From: Endozoicomonas sp. SCSIO W0465 | Lineage (GTDB): Bacteria; Pseudomonadota; Gammaproteobacteria; Pseudomonadales; Endozoicomonadaceae | Assembly (NCBI RefSeq): GCF_023716865.1 | Contig: NZ_CP092417.1 | Coordinates: 5,806,001 to 5,870,000, forward strand | Length of the DNA: 64,000 bases | Direction: 5' to 3' | In this document: positions 1 to 10,305 of the stretch, one piece after another | Position numbering within the stretch: the first letter of the stretch is position 1 | Layout: the number at the start of each line of letters is the position of its first letter | The notes under the pieces: generated by a model | What the model was told of the DNA's origin: nothing | Database searches by the model: none | Seen by the model: the letters and a program-made list of their open reading frames with translations, nothing else | Position numbers and translations under genes: made by a program

Positions 1-1
1 A

Positions 2-582
2 CGAAATGCGGATATACGAATCTACCAGTGCGATGGTCAGCAAAGCTTCCATATGAAGTCCTATATCTTCGTTCATATGGATAACGGACAATGGCTTGAG
101 GGATCTGCCTTTGTTGGCTCCAGCAATATCAGCAAAGCGGCCCTGGTAACCGGCCATGAGTGGAACCTGAAGCTTAGCTGCCGTGGAACAAACGACGATA
201 TTTATGTACGACAGTTTTCCAATATCCGCCAGCAGTTCCATGATATCTTTCACCACCCACAGGTTAGCCCGCTTAGCCATACATGGATCGACAGTTACAT
301 TAGCAGGCGCAAGAAACAACAGCTGATAGCCGTTGATCCTGAGGCATTCATCGAAGCCCCAACACCCAGCAATATTCAGATCGAAGCCCTGCAAGCCCTT
401 CATAACAGTCGACTGTCCGGCTATCAGCGTGGACTGGTGGTACTGGCCACAGGGCTGGGCAAGACCTGGCTGGCCGCCTTTGATATCCGACAGTTCAAGG
501 CCAAAAGGATTCTGTTTGTGGCACATCGGGAAGAGATACTGCTGCAGGCACAAAAAGCCTTCACCCGTATCCTGCCCAAAGC
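2..582 (+). pseudogene. PLD-domain DEAD/DEAH helicase, both ends missing
   Basis: The frame is open from the first bases of the window, so the gene starts upstream. The visible part has the second half of a phospholipase-D-like domain (HMKSYIF, then FVGSSNISKAAL, an HxK...GSSN pattern) followed by a superfamily 2 helicase start: a Q-motif-like GYQRGLVVLATGLGKTWLA with Walker A GLGKT, then the motif Ia region ILFVAHREEIL. PLD-nuclease plus helicase proteins of this type are often over 900 aa and are found in restriction or defence contexts. The coding sequence stops abruptly at the IS50-like end at 583, and the rest of the helicase is not found on the other side of that element, so a deletion or rearrangement accompanied the insertion. 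Family assignment is firm; biological role is inferred. Confidence 0.8.
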
Positions 583-641
583 CTGTCTCTTGATCACAAA
601 TAGCTACCTTGTTCTATCATTTCTCACTGATAAAACAGGTC

Positions 642-2243
642 ATGCTTCCACTTTCTCCTAAACCATGGTCAGAACTAACTTTTGGATGTGCTGATTTGGG
701 CGATACTCGACGTACAAAACGACTTGTCAAAGTTGCTGCCGAGCTTTCAGCTCATACCGGTAATTCTTTGTCATCTTCATGCGAAGGTTATACCGCACTG
801 GTAACTGGAGCTTACCGGCTGATTGAGAATGAGGCCGTAAAGCCTGAAGCAATAGCTGAGGCAGGCTTTCAGGCAACTGCCAAAATAGCGAGACAGTCTC
901 GCCTACTTCTGGCTCTCGAAGATACAACAACCCTGGGTTATAAACATGCTGTCAGATCCGAGCTTGGTGATCTTGGAGGTCCTGAAGGCTCTAAAACCAG
1001 AGGATTCCACGTCCACTCTGTCTTCTTGGTTGATGCGGATACAGAGCGAAGCATTGGGCTTATTGATCAAGAACGATGGGTTAGAGAGGACGTTCAGCGG
1101 GGGAAAAAGAACCAACGTCGTCAGCTACCTTACGAGGGAAAGGAAAGCTTTAAGTGGCAAAGAGCCTCTGAAAACACAGAACAAAGGATGGGGGGTAAAA
1201 TGCCTGACATCATCAGTGTTTGCGACCGGGAGGCGGATATATACGAATATATGCACTACAAACTGGATAACCGACAGCGGTTTGTTGTAAGAGCTACACA
1301 AAACAGAATCCTGGTGGATGGCGAACTCTTATTATTTGAGGCTCTTATTGGATTACAGACTGTTCCCAGATTGAACCTGGCTGAAGCACTTATCATTAAA
1401 GGCTCTCAGAGCTTTGCTCGGCAATTTGCCCTCAAGCCTTACATTGCGTGGTCCACATCCAATTTTCACTGCAGAGCAGTTCGGAAATCAAATAGAGCCT
1501 TATTTGATTCCTTAGCTCAGACTTCAGACTGAAGTGTTGGGGAAATATACGATAGTGGTTCCTCAAAAAGGAGGTAGAAAGAAGCGAAAGGCAACGCTGC
1601 AGGTCAAAAGAAAGAAGATGACAATACAGGCGCCGCAAAGGCCAGGCGGCAGGCCGGAATCGGTAACTATGAATATTGTGTCGGCTGAAGAGATTGGCAA
1701 TGACTCCGAAGACCGTTTGCACTGGGTACTATTGACAACTGAAGATATTGAAACATTCGAAGACTGTCGCTCTATCATTCGATTTTACGAGCTCCGATGG
1801 CGAATAGAAGAGTTCCATAAGGCTTGGAAATCGGGAGCAGGATAGAAAGGCTTCGTCTGCAATCTCCGGATAACATTGAACGACTTGCGGTCATATTAAT
1901 GTTTGTCGCTGTCAGACTAATGCAAATCCGTGAAGCATTAATGTTACCGAATGACAGGCAGCACAAAGACAGAAAGCTTTGGAGTGAAAAAACACTCGCG
2001 AATGAGGTGGTCAGTGATGATGAATGGCAGGTTCTCTGGCTAACCTATGAAAAAAAAGCGTTGCCCGATAAGCCGCCAACAGTCACTTGGCTGCTTCAAA
2101 CGATTGCTCGGCTTGGTGGTTGGGGTGATTCAAAGCATACAGGGCAGCCCGGCTGGTTAGTGGTATGGGAAGGCTGGGCGAAATTGCAGGATCGGGTAAA
2201 AACCTGGCAGATAGCCCGGCAGTTCAGCGCTGGAGAGATGTGA
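642..2243 (+). pseudogene. IS50-type transposase, inactivated
   Basis: The translation matches Tn5-type transposase throughout: ALGDTRRTKRL-like N-terminus (here ADLGDTRRTKRLV), LALEDTTTLGY around the first catalytic Asp, VCDREADIYEY around the second, and RWRIEEFHKAWKSGAG around the catalytic Glu. The frame is broken three times: by the MITE, by the 7-bp duplication just after it (premature stop near 1530), and by the lost base near 1852. It cannot make an active enzyme. The likely start is the ATG at 642, giving 475 aa in an intact copy, essentially the length of Tn5 transposase. Confidence 0.9.
1340..1499. mobile_element. 160-bp MITE-like insertion inside IS50 copy 1
   Basis: Comparison with the two other IS50-like copies shows exactly 168 extra bases here. 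An 8-bp target duplication TTATTTGA flanks the insert at 1332-1339 and 1500-1507, and the insert begins GGCTCTTATT and ends AAATAGAGCC, giving a perfect 6-bp terminal inverted repeat GGCTCT with weaker matches beyond. It is too short to encode a transposase. An 8-bp duplication with GGC-starting ends is typical of the ISL3 family, so a non-autonomous ISL3 derivative is the best guess. The mobile nature is well supported; the family is an inference. Confidence 0.8.
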
Positions 2244-3372
2244 TCAAGAGTCAGGCCAACAACAGGCTCTGTAGGCCCGACTCTAGCAGCGACTGATTCT
2301 GCCAAAGCACAGATGCTTGAAGAAATTGCCCGGGATGACGGTGAGGCGGCACACCGACAACTTGTCAGTTCGTTAAAATCGAGTAATTCCAGCGCCTTCG
2401 CCTTTGATATGGCAAATGCAGACGCCGCCGGGTCGAAGACCAGGCCAACCGGGACTGGTTGGGAGCCGGTGCCTGTCCCTGATGACTTTAACCGGGCATT
2501 GAATCAAAATGAAACAACAAAAAGCGGGGAATTTGCCAGAACCCCGGGCAAAGGTACCGGGAAACAGCTCAATGCAGTGCAAGAGCGGCTAACCTTTCCG
2601 CGTCATTCAGAACCGACCACGAGTTTTCGATTTCATCTGGGTGGCGTAACACATAATAATGTGAATGGCTTGCCTACACCGAAAGGTTGTATATCCAGTT
2701 CTGACAACTCGAAAGCAACCGTCAATAGCCATAGTAACAGTAGGCAGCCAGTATGGTGTCCGGAAGCACCCCCTCCCCCCAGTGCTGAACTGACCACTTG
2801 TTTTCATACGGAAGACTCTCTGGGACGGAGTAATTTGGTGAACACACGGGCAAAGATTGCCAACGGCCTGTTTCTCGATAGTTGTCCAAAAGCAGTTCCT
2901 GCGGGTGAAACCATTTCCGGCTCAATGGACATCCATATCAAGAAGCCAGGTCCGGCAACTATTTTTCAAATCCACAGTACACCTGACCGTTTGTTGTATC
3001 GCGACAATACCGACGCCATTCACACATTATCGCAGCAAGCCAGTAAAGAAACCTATGAGCATTTAATAGACGACAGAATGCAATTTGAGCAGGAAGGCAA
3101 ACCACCTTTTTCCATCGCTATTGCGCAAAAAGATAACCTCCCTTATTTAACGATTACAGGGCGGTCTGATTTTGCCAGGTTTGCAGACACAGAATGTGAC
3201 TTACCCAGTTTTAGGGGGGGCAGGAGCGAGGAGTTGGCGTTTCGAATGGTCAGGTGCTGTGATGACAAGAGCAGTGCAGCTTACCTTTACCATATGCCGC
3301 TCTCCAATTTTCATGACCCAAATTATCAGCCAGACTTTGCCAATGTGAAATATGAGATTGATTTTAGTAACT

Positions 3373-4478
3373 GAAGTTACGCAGCTAACAGCTCTCTCAG
3401 CTGCCCCAACGAAGCTTTCAGCCCTGCCATATAGATTTTGGCTCTGAGCTGAAAGTGATTCAGATTTACTTTCAATGACAATACTTCCAACCTGAAGGCT
3501 GAGTAAATTGAAAGAAAGATATGATTACTCTGTGTTCTCACAGTATGCGCCGGTGACTTGGCCATTGACGCATTCGATTTCAGCGTTTTATGGAAGACCT
3601 CGACTTTCCACCGTTTCTCGTAGATTGCCTTGAGAGTCTCGGCATCACAGTCAAGATCGCTGCAAACCAGATAGAGAATGCCTGTGCTTCCGTCTTTGTT
3701 TTTAAAGACCTGACGGTATAGCAGAACAGGGAAATCGACACCTGCTATCCACCCTTGTACAGGCTTATCTTCTGAAAAATCAACAGTATCTATACGCTGT
3801 GAACGGCCTTGTAATTTGTCGTCCAGACTGAGGGATACCTTGCGGTTTGACTTCATCGCCATCAGGAAATGTTTATTACAGTCGTGTCGAATAAACATCA
3901 TATTGTCGTTTGAGCAAAACCAGCTATCTGCAAGGACATAGCGGAACATAAGCTGGTTATGGCAGCAAATCATCAGCATCTCCCGCATCATTTCATTTTT
4001 GGTTTGCTCTGCATATCGTCTTACCTTTTTTGTCTTCAAGTCGGTGTACAGGATGGTTTTCTCGATCAATTTATAGGCGACAGGAATCGACGCATCTCCG
4101 GCATGGTAGTGTGCATTGAGCAGATTTATACCTTTCACGGTGCGATTTTTTGTATGATCAAAATGCCAGGTGTTCAGGGCATTCTCTTTGCTGAACTGCT
4201 TTTCCTGAATCGTATCGTCAAAGATCAAAACCCCATCACTGCACTCAACCTGTCGCACGACGGGTTTAACGTAAAGCCATAAGTCACGACTGGTAAACTC
4301 ATTGTTTGAAAGCAATCGGGTGAATTGGTCATGACTGTAGACATTATCCAAAAGCTCTGACACTCCCGTTGCAGTGGTCTTCCCAGACGACGACAACAGG
4401 TAGTCAGAATAAAGTTCTATGAGATCATTTTTCATGCCACCAATAATGGCTGATTTTCAGCAAGGTGCGTAACTTGAG
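3373..4478 (-). mobile_element. IS4-family element, about 1.1 kb
   Basis: Terminal inverted repeats GAAGTTACGCAGC and, inverted, CAAGTTACGCACC bound the element. A 9-bp direct repeat TTAGTAACT (3364-3372 and 4479-4487) flanks it; because the ends could begin two bases further out, 7 bp is also possible. The element interrupts the lyase-like gene at about codon 353. Confidence 0.88.
3377..4435 (-). CDS. IS4-family transposase (352 aa)
   Basis: DDE transposase with the IS4 signature Y-(2)-R-(3)-E-(6)-K visible as YEKRWKVEVFHKTLK. Upstream are LIFDDTIQEK with the first Asp pair and YVLADSWFCSNDNM with the second catalytic Asp. The frame is uninterrupted from ATG to the stop inside the right inverted repeat, so it may be active. 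Its length (352 aa) is short for IS4 but fits a compact 1.1-kb element. Confidence 0.88.
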   Translation of the reverse strand: MKNDLIELYSDYLLSSSGKTTATGVSELLDNVYSHDQFTRLLSNNEFTSRDLWLYVKPVVRQVECSDGVLIFDDTIQEKQFSKENALNTWHFDHTKNRTVKGINLLNAHYHAGDASIPVAYKLIEKTILYTDLKTKKVRRYAEQTKNEMMREMLMICCHNQLMFRYVLADSWFCSNDNMMFIRHDCNKHFLMAMKSNRKVSLSLDDKLQGRSQRIDTVDFSEDKPVQGWIAGVDFPVLLYRQVFKNKDGSTGILYLVCSDLDCDAETLKAIYEKRWKVEVFHKTLKSNASMAKSPAHTVRTQSNHIFLSIYSAFRLEVLSLKVNLNHFQLRAKIYMAGLKASLGQLRELLAA

Positions 4479-4654
4479 TTAGTAACTATTCAGGCCCAGC
4501 GGCAACCAAGGGGCAGGTGAAGGTATGGATCGATGATAGGAATGTGGTAAATGCCTCTATTTATATCGGTGCAAATAACCGTCCGGAACGTGGTGGCGGC
4601 CAGTATTTTGCCACGTTTGGGATTAGTGACATGAGCTCCCGGACACCGGTAATA

Positions 4655-5837
4655 AGTAGTTAAAAGTTTGCTTATGGATATTTTGATCGTACTATCAGGC
4701 AGACAAAGAAAGAGATCCTTAATCTATTATAAGTGGGTCTTGAACTAAAACGTCCCCAACCTATGAAGTATGTCAATATCACTGATGAAGCTGTTGTATT
4801 AACTTTGAAATACGCCAAGCACTACGGCCCTCTGAGGTGTATCAGGGAAAGAGCTCATGGTCTTCTATTGAGTAATCGAGGCTTTACCCTTGAGCAAATT
4901 GCAGAAATCCTTGAGATTAAATATCAGACCGTTTCCCAATGGATTGATGATTGGGAGGACTATGGTATTCGTGCATTGTATAAGAAACATGGTGGTGGAA
5001 GATCTTGCATATATGATGAATCTGAAGTGCAACGCATAAAAGAGTTAGTAGCAGAAGAGCCTCGTCGTTTATCGTATGTAAAATCCAAAATTGAGGATGA
5101 GACCGGTAAATCCTCATCAAAACTTACTCTGGCCAACATCGTAAAAAAGTTAGGACTGGTTTACAAAAGACTCCGTAAATCGTGCAAACATAAACGGGAC
5201 GAAGAGCATTTCCAGCGTTGTAAAACTGCACTGAAAGACGCCCAGGAAGCTGAGCGCAAAGGGTTAATAAACTTGTTTTATTTTGATGAGTCCGGATTTA
5301 CTCAAGAACCTTGTGTGCCATATGGCTGGCAGGAAAAAGGAAAGCAGCTCAGAATTCCATCAGTCAAAAGTAAGCGCATCAACGTGCTGGGCTTTATGAA
5401 TCGGAGCTGTGAGCTGTTTCATTACCCTGTTGTGGGCTCTGTGAATAGTGATACAGTGATTGCAGCCTTTGACGACTTCGCAGAGAAAATGGAGGATGAA
5501 AAATACAGTTCAAATGACCGCTACACCGTAGTTATGGTGGACAATGCCAGTATTCATACCAGCAAAAAGTTTCGTGACAGAATCGCTGACTGGACTCTTG
5601 AGAAAAAGTTACTGATCTGCTTTCTTCCAACATATTCACCTGAACTCAATCTGATTGAGATCCTGTGGAGGAAAGTAAAGTATGAATGGCTCAATCTATT
5701 GTCAATCAAGAGTTTCACGGAATTTGAAAAGGAAGTTGAACGAGTGTTCGCTTCATTTGGAGAGAGTCATATGATTTCGTTTGCAAATACTAAATAATCG
5801 TTCAGTCAATTTATCCGAAAGCAAATTATCAACTACT
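4655..5837 (+). mobile_element. IS630-family element, intact
   Basis: Inverted repeats AGTAGTTAAAAGTTTGCTTA (left) and AGTAGTTGATAATTTGCTTT (right, inverted) bound the element, with TA duplications at 4653-4654 and 5838-5839. TA targeting is the hallmark of the IS630/Tc1/mariner group. Removing it with one TA restores the lyase-like frame (codon ata followed by gtc). Confidence 0.9.
4763..5797 (+). CDS. IS630-family transposase
   Basis: An N-terminal helix-turn-helix (FTLEQIAEILEIKYQTVSQW) is followed by a catalytic DDE core: YFDESGF (first Asp), VMVDNASIHTS (second Asp), and LPTYSPELNLIEILWRKVKYEW with the Glu. The length, about 344 aa, is normal for the family. An upstream in-frame GTG at 4733 would add ten residues; the ATG at 4763 is preferred because the conserved region begins shortly after it. 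Confidence 0.9.
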   Translation: MKYVNITDEAVVLTLKYAKHYGPLRCIRERAHGLLLSNRGFTLEQIAEILEIKYQTVSQWIDDWEDYGIRALYKKHGGGRSCIYDESEVQRIKELVAEEPRRLSYVKSKIEDETGKSSSKLTLANIVKKLGLVYKRLRKSCKHKRDEEHFQRCKTALKDAQEAERKGLINLFYFDESGFTQEPCVPYGWQEKGKQLRIPSVKSKRINVLGFMNRSCELFHYPVVGSVNSDTVIAAFDDFAEKMEDEKYSSNDRYTVVMVDNASIHTSKKFRDRIADWTLEKKLLICFLPTYSPELNLIEILWRKVKYEWLNLLSIKSFTEFEKEVERVFASFGESHMISFANTK

Positions 5838-5926
5838 TAGTCAAATTCAGGAATGTTGAGTTTAATCAAGGCAAATTATCAGGTCGTCCTGCTCACGTGC
5901 AAAAGGATCAATACAACCTTGGTGGG

Positions 5927-6997
5927 CTAAGTTACCGTTAATGGTTGGAAGCACCAATGTTCAGTAATTCTGCTGATCAACCGGCCAACAGTTAATTTTT
6001 TTGCTGCCGTCAGTTCTCGCCTCCAGGCCAGATAATGGGGAAGGTAACGAGTTGCAACCCCTTGGAATACGCCGCCAATCCAGCGTTTTAAATGACTGTG
6101 ATAAGAATTTACAGTCTGGATGTGGTAGATGCCTTCAACAACATGTTGACCTGCTGATGTCACCAGCTCCTTGAAGACAAATCCAAGCTTGTCAGCAAGT
6201 TTTTCGTGAGCGAGGTGTGCATCCGCACAGACCGTGGCCTGTATCGATATGCGGCCATTTAAATGCCTGCACAATTCATTAGCACTTTCGTTTTCTAATA
6301 CACCGTCAACGGTATTTCGATTACGGTCCCGAGCCACCATTACCGGGACTTTTCGGGCTTTGTTGGGATCATTACCCGCTTTCGGGTTGGCCGTGGAAGG
6401 CCTTCTCTTTGCCCTTTGAAGGATTCACGGAAAAATGTTTCATCAAGCTCAGTAATGCCACAAAGCTCTTCTGCTTGATCATTATTAATCACTTCAAGAA
6501 AGCGGTGACGCCAGCGGAACGCAGTTTTCAAGTCAATGGCATTCTCAGCAGCAGCTGGTCGCAAGACCATAGAGTGAGTCATACCTGCGAGGTACTTGTT
6601 CCATTTTTCAGGGTGCCTGAGCCTTGCCAAAGGCGTTCCACTAAAGGCGTTAAACGTTGAGTCGCAAGTCTTGCAGTGGTAGCGCTGTCGGCCATTTCGT
6701 ATGCCCCAGCGACCAACGCTATGGCTTTTGCATTTGGGGCACCTGGGGTTTTCGGCAAATTGGGCAAGTATGCTCTTTTCTACGTCAGGTGTTGCATTAT
6801 CGTTATTGGGTATAGATTCACTGTAAACAATCGTTATTGGGTATAGATTCACTGTAAACAGGTTCAGAGTCAGTGGTTTCTACTACCTCGGTAACCTCTA
6901 TTTGAGTACTAAGGAGCGAGTTGTTAAGAATGTCTCGCTGTTCACTGGTTAATGTTGAAATGGAATCAATAAAATTCTGGAAGAGTTCAGATTGCAT
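5927..6997 (-). pseudogene. IS1595-family transposase, two frame disruptions
   Basis: The expected start is the ATG at 6997 (preceded by AGGGGAGTGAT), giving an acidic N-terminus. A 31-bp tandem duplication (6799-6860) then shifts the frame and creates a stop. Downstream is a zinc-ribbon (CPKCKSHSV...YHCKTCDSTF) and the ISXO2-like catalytic domain (ITELDETFF, then QATVCADAHLAHEKLADK). A second break, loss of one G near 6376, separates TRKR from VPVMVARDRNRN. The enzyme is therefore inactive. Confidence 0.88.
6799..6860. repeat. perfect 31-bp tandem duplication
   Basis: Positions 6799-6829 and 6830-6860 are identical. Because 31 is not a multiple of three, the second copy throws the IS1595 transposase out of frame. 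This is a simple slippage or repair scar. Confidence 0.95.
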
Positions 6998-7107
6998 ATC
7001 ACTCCCCTACAACGTAGATTTTATGGGAGTTTAGCTGATTCAACCATTAACGGTAACTTAGCCACCTTGGTGAGTGTACCGGTCGAATTGATCAACAGTG
7101 CCCATAG

Positions 7108-7587
7108 ATTGGATACAACCATAGCTTAACGGGTCTGATGCTGATGTTGAAAATTACCGGTTCATAACTTTTTTTTCTACAACCAGGCTGTGAGGGTTTG
7201 ACACCGTTCTGTCGGCACTGGACCTTTAGTCGTGATAATCTCTGAATTCAGAAAAGAGGCAGTGGTTTGATTCCTGTCAACAAAAAACCAGTTCTGTTGT
7301 TGCACCTGAGCCAGCTAACCGTATTATGTCATCTTGTACTGCTTTTTTTCCAAAAACTCGACGTGTTTAATACTTAGGCCACTTCATGCCTTTGCCATAG
7401 ATGTTACATCTGTACCATATAGAGTAAGCAGTTTGCCTAATTCACCTAAGTTGGCTCGAACAGTTTTTGAAAGTATCGATGGGAAATTTTCTTTATACTG
7501 GCTGTTTTCTGATTCATTGATTTTCTGTATTAATCTTTCTGCTAACACTAAATCGTTGCTATAAACTTTGGCTCTTTTCGGGTTCGG
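7108..7587. other. no gene recognised
   Basis: About 480 bases between the lyase-like stop and the IS3 element. An open frame at 7334-7564 exists, but it has no credible start, no ribosome-binding site and no recognisable domain. It may be a decayed remnant. Confidence 0.5.
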
Positions 7588-7615
7588 TGTTTGTCAACAT
7601 AGTTGTCGCCTCAAC

Positions 7616-8700
7616 TTAAGCGGCTTTGCTTAGTTGATCATCAGCAGGTCTGTCGGGATTCAACCAGACTTCATCAGCCAGATCCCAGTTCCTTGTTGAC
7701 CTCTTTCCCCAGCGCTCTGGGTGACGTTCTTTGGCTTGTTCATAAACCTTTCTGCGGTTAGCCATAAGCACCTTGGTTTCACCACGATGCCTTTGCCCGG
7801 GTGTCAGAAATTTCAGCCCACTGTGCTTGTGCTCTTCGTTGTACCATTGGGCAAAACCATGCACCCAGCTACGTGCTGCTTCAAGATCAGCAAATGGCGT
7901 GCGCGGATAACCAGGGCGGTATTTCAGGGTTCTGAATATGGCCTCGGAAAAGGGGTTATCATCACTGACCCGGGGACGACTGAATGAGCTCACGACCCCA
8001 AGACGCTGCAGTGTTGACAGCATAGTGCCACCCTTCATGGGACTACCATTATCTGAGTGCAGAACCAGTGGCCACTCCAAGGCTGCAATTCCCTGTTTGA
8101 TACAGGCTTTAGTGATCATTTCTGATGCATGCTCAGCTGATTCGGTTTCATGAATTTCCCATGTAACAATCATACGACTAAAGATGTCTATCACCAGGTA
8201 CAGGTAATAAAACTGCCCCCGTATCGGAGAGCGCAGATAGGTAATATCCCAGGACCAGACCTGGTTGGGTCCGGTAGCACACCAGGACGTTGGCTTATAC
8301 CTGTTTGGCTTGGCAGCACTGCCCCGATGATGCTGTTGGCCCTGTTTCCTCCAACACCCGGTAAAATGTCCTTTCAGACCCCATATAGAGACCTTCATCT
8401 AACAATGTGGGCACAATCTGGCTGGGCGGAAGGCTTTTGAACCGCTCGCTGTTACAGACGTCAACAATCGCCTGTCGCTCAGCTTCAGAAAACTTGTTAA
8501 CCGGTTCTGGCCTGTCAGCATTTTTGCGATTATCTGCGCGCACGTCATCACCCTGCATCCAGCGTTGTACAGTTCTTTCTGTAAGACCAAGGGCTTTGCA
8601 GGCTTTTGACTGACGAGCCCCATCTTTAACTGCCTGTTTAATCAGGCTAACAGCATTTTGTCGATCCGGGAGAGAGACTAATCGTCCTCTGGCGCCCCCC
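7616..8700 (-). pseudogene. IS3 orfB integrase-core transposase, frameshifted
   Basis: The frame enters by overlap with orfA (LPDRQNAVSLIKQAVKDGAR), includes an HTH (LGLTERTVQRWM), then shifts near 8340 from FYRVLEETG into the frame GSAAKPNRYKPTSW. The integrase core follows: WSWDITYLRSP (first Asp), VLHSDNGSPMKG (second Asp), SRPRVSDDNPFSEAIFRTLK (Glu). The internal shift is in addition to the programmed orfA/orfB shift and probably inactivates the protein. Confidence 0.82.
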
Positions 8701-9187
8701 AGATCTCTTGGGCCTTTTTTGTGAGTACCAGCAAGGCAGCAGTTTCTGCTAACGCCTTGTCCTTGCGATTGAGTTCACGCTCAAGCTTTTTGATGGTTTT
8801 CTTATCTTTTTTGTGTTCGTCAGACAGCGCCTTACGCTGTTTTGACTGACTTTCAGGCTGGACAGAAACACTGTTAATAAAGGCAGCCTTCCACTGCTGA
8901 ATTTGTTCAGCAAACAGACCTTTTTTACGACAGTATTCAGCCATTTCTGCTTCATTTAACGCAGCCGTTTCAATGATTACGGCTAACTTGTTTTCAGTTG
9001 TCCATTGATCTGGATTCTTTCCGTCGCCCGGCACAGGCACTCCTTTAGATACTGCTTTCTTTCGCCAAGTGTACAGGGTCACATCAGAGATACCAGTCTC
9101 ACGTACCAACTGCGAAACTGGCACATTATTGGGTGGCATCATCTTCTGAATGATGGACTCTTTGAACTCTTCTGAATAGCGGGCCAT
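8678..9187 (-). CDS. IS3 orfA, DNA-binding protein
   Basis: 169 aa. It begins MARYSEEFKESIIQKM and contains the usual HTH_Tnp_1 helix-turn-helix (VSQLVRETGISDVTLYTWRK). The C-terminus is a charged leucine-rich helix (HKKDKKTIKKLERELNRKD) typical of OrfA dimerisation. The final codons overlap the orfB frame, as expected for a programmed frameshift. Confidence 0.85.
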   Translation of the reverse strand: MARYSEEFKESIIQKMMPPNNVPVSQLVRETGISDVTLYTWRKKAVSKGVPVPGDGKNPDQWTTENKLAVIIETAALNEAEMAEYCRKKGLFAEQIQQWKAAFINSVSVQPESQSKQRKALSDEHKKDKKTIKKLERELNRKDKALAETAALLVLTKKAQEIWGAPEDD

Positions 9188-9261
9188 TGATTACTCATAG
9201 ACCGCCCCCTGTTGAGATTTCTAATTTCAGGAGAGGCGACAACTATGCTGACACAGGGGGG

Positions 9262-9441
9262 GTTACAGACTGCTCTGCAATGAAAATTGGCCAAAGGCCT
9301 TGATATACAATGCCTTCAGGAAACTGCTGGCTAAATATTGCCAAGCCCTGCCACAGGAGGATTCCAGCCTGATTTATGAAATCAGCAGTCTGCAATACGA
9401 AAAGAGCCTAAACTTTTTTAGCAAAACATCTCTTTTCAATT
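9262..9441 (+). pseudogene. 3' remnant of an unidentified gene
   Basis: An open frame of 59 codons (ends FFSKTSLFN) begins abruptly at the IS3 end and stops at 9441. Codon use looks like real protein (KALIYNAFRKLLAKYC), but no family is recognised. It is most likely the C-terminus of a gene truncated by the IS3 element. Confidence 0.45.
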
Positions 9442-10305
9442 AATCTGTCTAAAATACAGTAAGCAGGCTATGTTCCCTTTAGTGGTTGGCGTTGTTTTTT
9501 TCTTCATACCTTGGAGTAATAAGTACTTAGATTTATTATAGGTACTTGAGAAAAACCAACAGAGCATAGGGCTTGGGAAGAGCAGTGAAAGACCTTGCTC
9601 AGTGGATTTCTTAGCTGGCAATGGCTGATATTTAATTTTAATAGCGTTTCAGTATTTCTGTTTAATACCTGAATATCTACAGCTATTAAAACTACCACCA
9701 ACCATTAAAGGGAACTTAGCCCAGTAAGCATCTGCTCCTCTATCAACAAGGGACAAGATCATTGTTAATGTATTCTCTGAAAACTCAAATGTTATGGCTC
9801 GACTGCATAATCTGGTGATTAAATCTTGAAAAGACTTGTTGTGTATGCCAGCGGAAGGTGTTTTTTCTTTTTCACGCCGTGAATTGACAAGCCCCATAAC
9901 ACTCCGAAGCAGTCCCTTAGATCTTTTTAAGGCATCTGCTCTTTGTGCTGACTCTATAACAGTGGTTAATGATTTGTCGAACAATGCCAAATTACCTTGA
10001 CCCATGGCAAAGGCAAGCATGTACTCAGCATTGGCAGTAGCACCGAGGTTAACACAGGCTTTGATCAGCGGCAAAACAGAAGCCCGTACCTTAGACGATG
10101 CCAGACATGATGGTTCATTTTGCAGATGCTGGAAGCTATTTTCTAACAACCAGGAAATCATTTTCAAGTCAGGCACATTGTCCTTGATCAGTATTTGCAA
10201 ATGGTCAACACTGATTTTTGATTCAGATGAAGAAGAAATTTTTACTAGAAACTGAAACACCTTCTCTTGTGGTTGCTGCCAGATATTCCAATTTTTAAAA
10301 AGTTC

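Larger units (their letters stand above)
583..2254 (+). mobile_element. IS50-like element (IS4 family, IS50 group), copy 1, defective
   Basis: The ends CTGTCTCTTGATCACA (583) and, inverted, CTGACTCTTGATCACA (2254) closely resemble the inside and outside ends of IS50/Tn5. Compared with the intact copy at 39808-41305 (1498 bp), this copy is 1672 bp. It has a 160-bp insertion plus 8-bp duplication (1340-1507), a 7-bp tandem duplication near 1523-1536, and a 1-bp deletion near 1852. The 9-bp flanks differ (gcccaaagc and gccaacaac), so the present flanks were not joined by simple transposition: the helicase on the left and the lyase-like gene on the right were brought together by a later deletion or recombination. 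Confidence 0.93.
5925..7063 (-). mobile_element. IS1595-family element, defective
   Basis: Inverted repeats GGCTAAGTTACCGTTAATGG at both ends, flanked by ACCTTGGTG (5916-5924 and 7064-7072), an 8- or 9-bp duplication depending on where the end is set. IS1595 elements normally duplicate 8 bp. It interrupts the lyase-like gene at about codon 437. Confidence 0.9.
2255..7107 (+). pseudogene. polysaccharide-lyase-like protein, broken by three IS elements
   Basis: Segments 2255-3372, 4488-4654, 5840-5924 and 7073-7107 are one reading frame. Deleting the IS4 (3373-4478), IS630 (4655-5837) and IS1595 (5925-7063) elements with one copy of each target duplication gives a continuous frame of 448 codons from the ATG at 2313 to the TAG at 7105. 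The frame is also open upstream to the IS50 end, so the true start is lost. The N-terminal 150 residues are low complexity. The second half (ETISGSMDIHIKKPG, then VKVWIDDRNVV and a TFGISDMSS segment) resembles the concanavalin-like jelly roll of glucuronan- or heparin-lyase-type enzymes (PL20/PL13). That resemblance is by eye only; catalytic residues were not identified. Confidence 0.65.
7588..9260 (-). mobile_element. IS3-family element, defective
   Basis: The two ends share TGTCAACATAGTTGTCGCC (left) and, inverted, TGTCAGCATAGTTGTCGCC (right, ending near 9255-9260). Two overlapping minus-strand frames, orfA and orfB, have the usual IS3 arrangement. No clear target duplication is visible, so flanking rearrangement is likely. 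The last 108 bases of this element reappear at 21483-21590. Confidence 0.85.

Noticed and set aside
7334..7564. 76-aa plus-strand frame
   Set aside because: No ribosome-binding site, composition not convincing, lies between IS elements; kept only as unannotated remnant.
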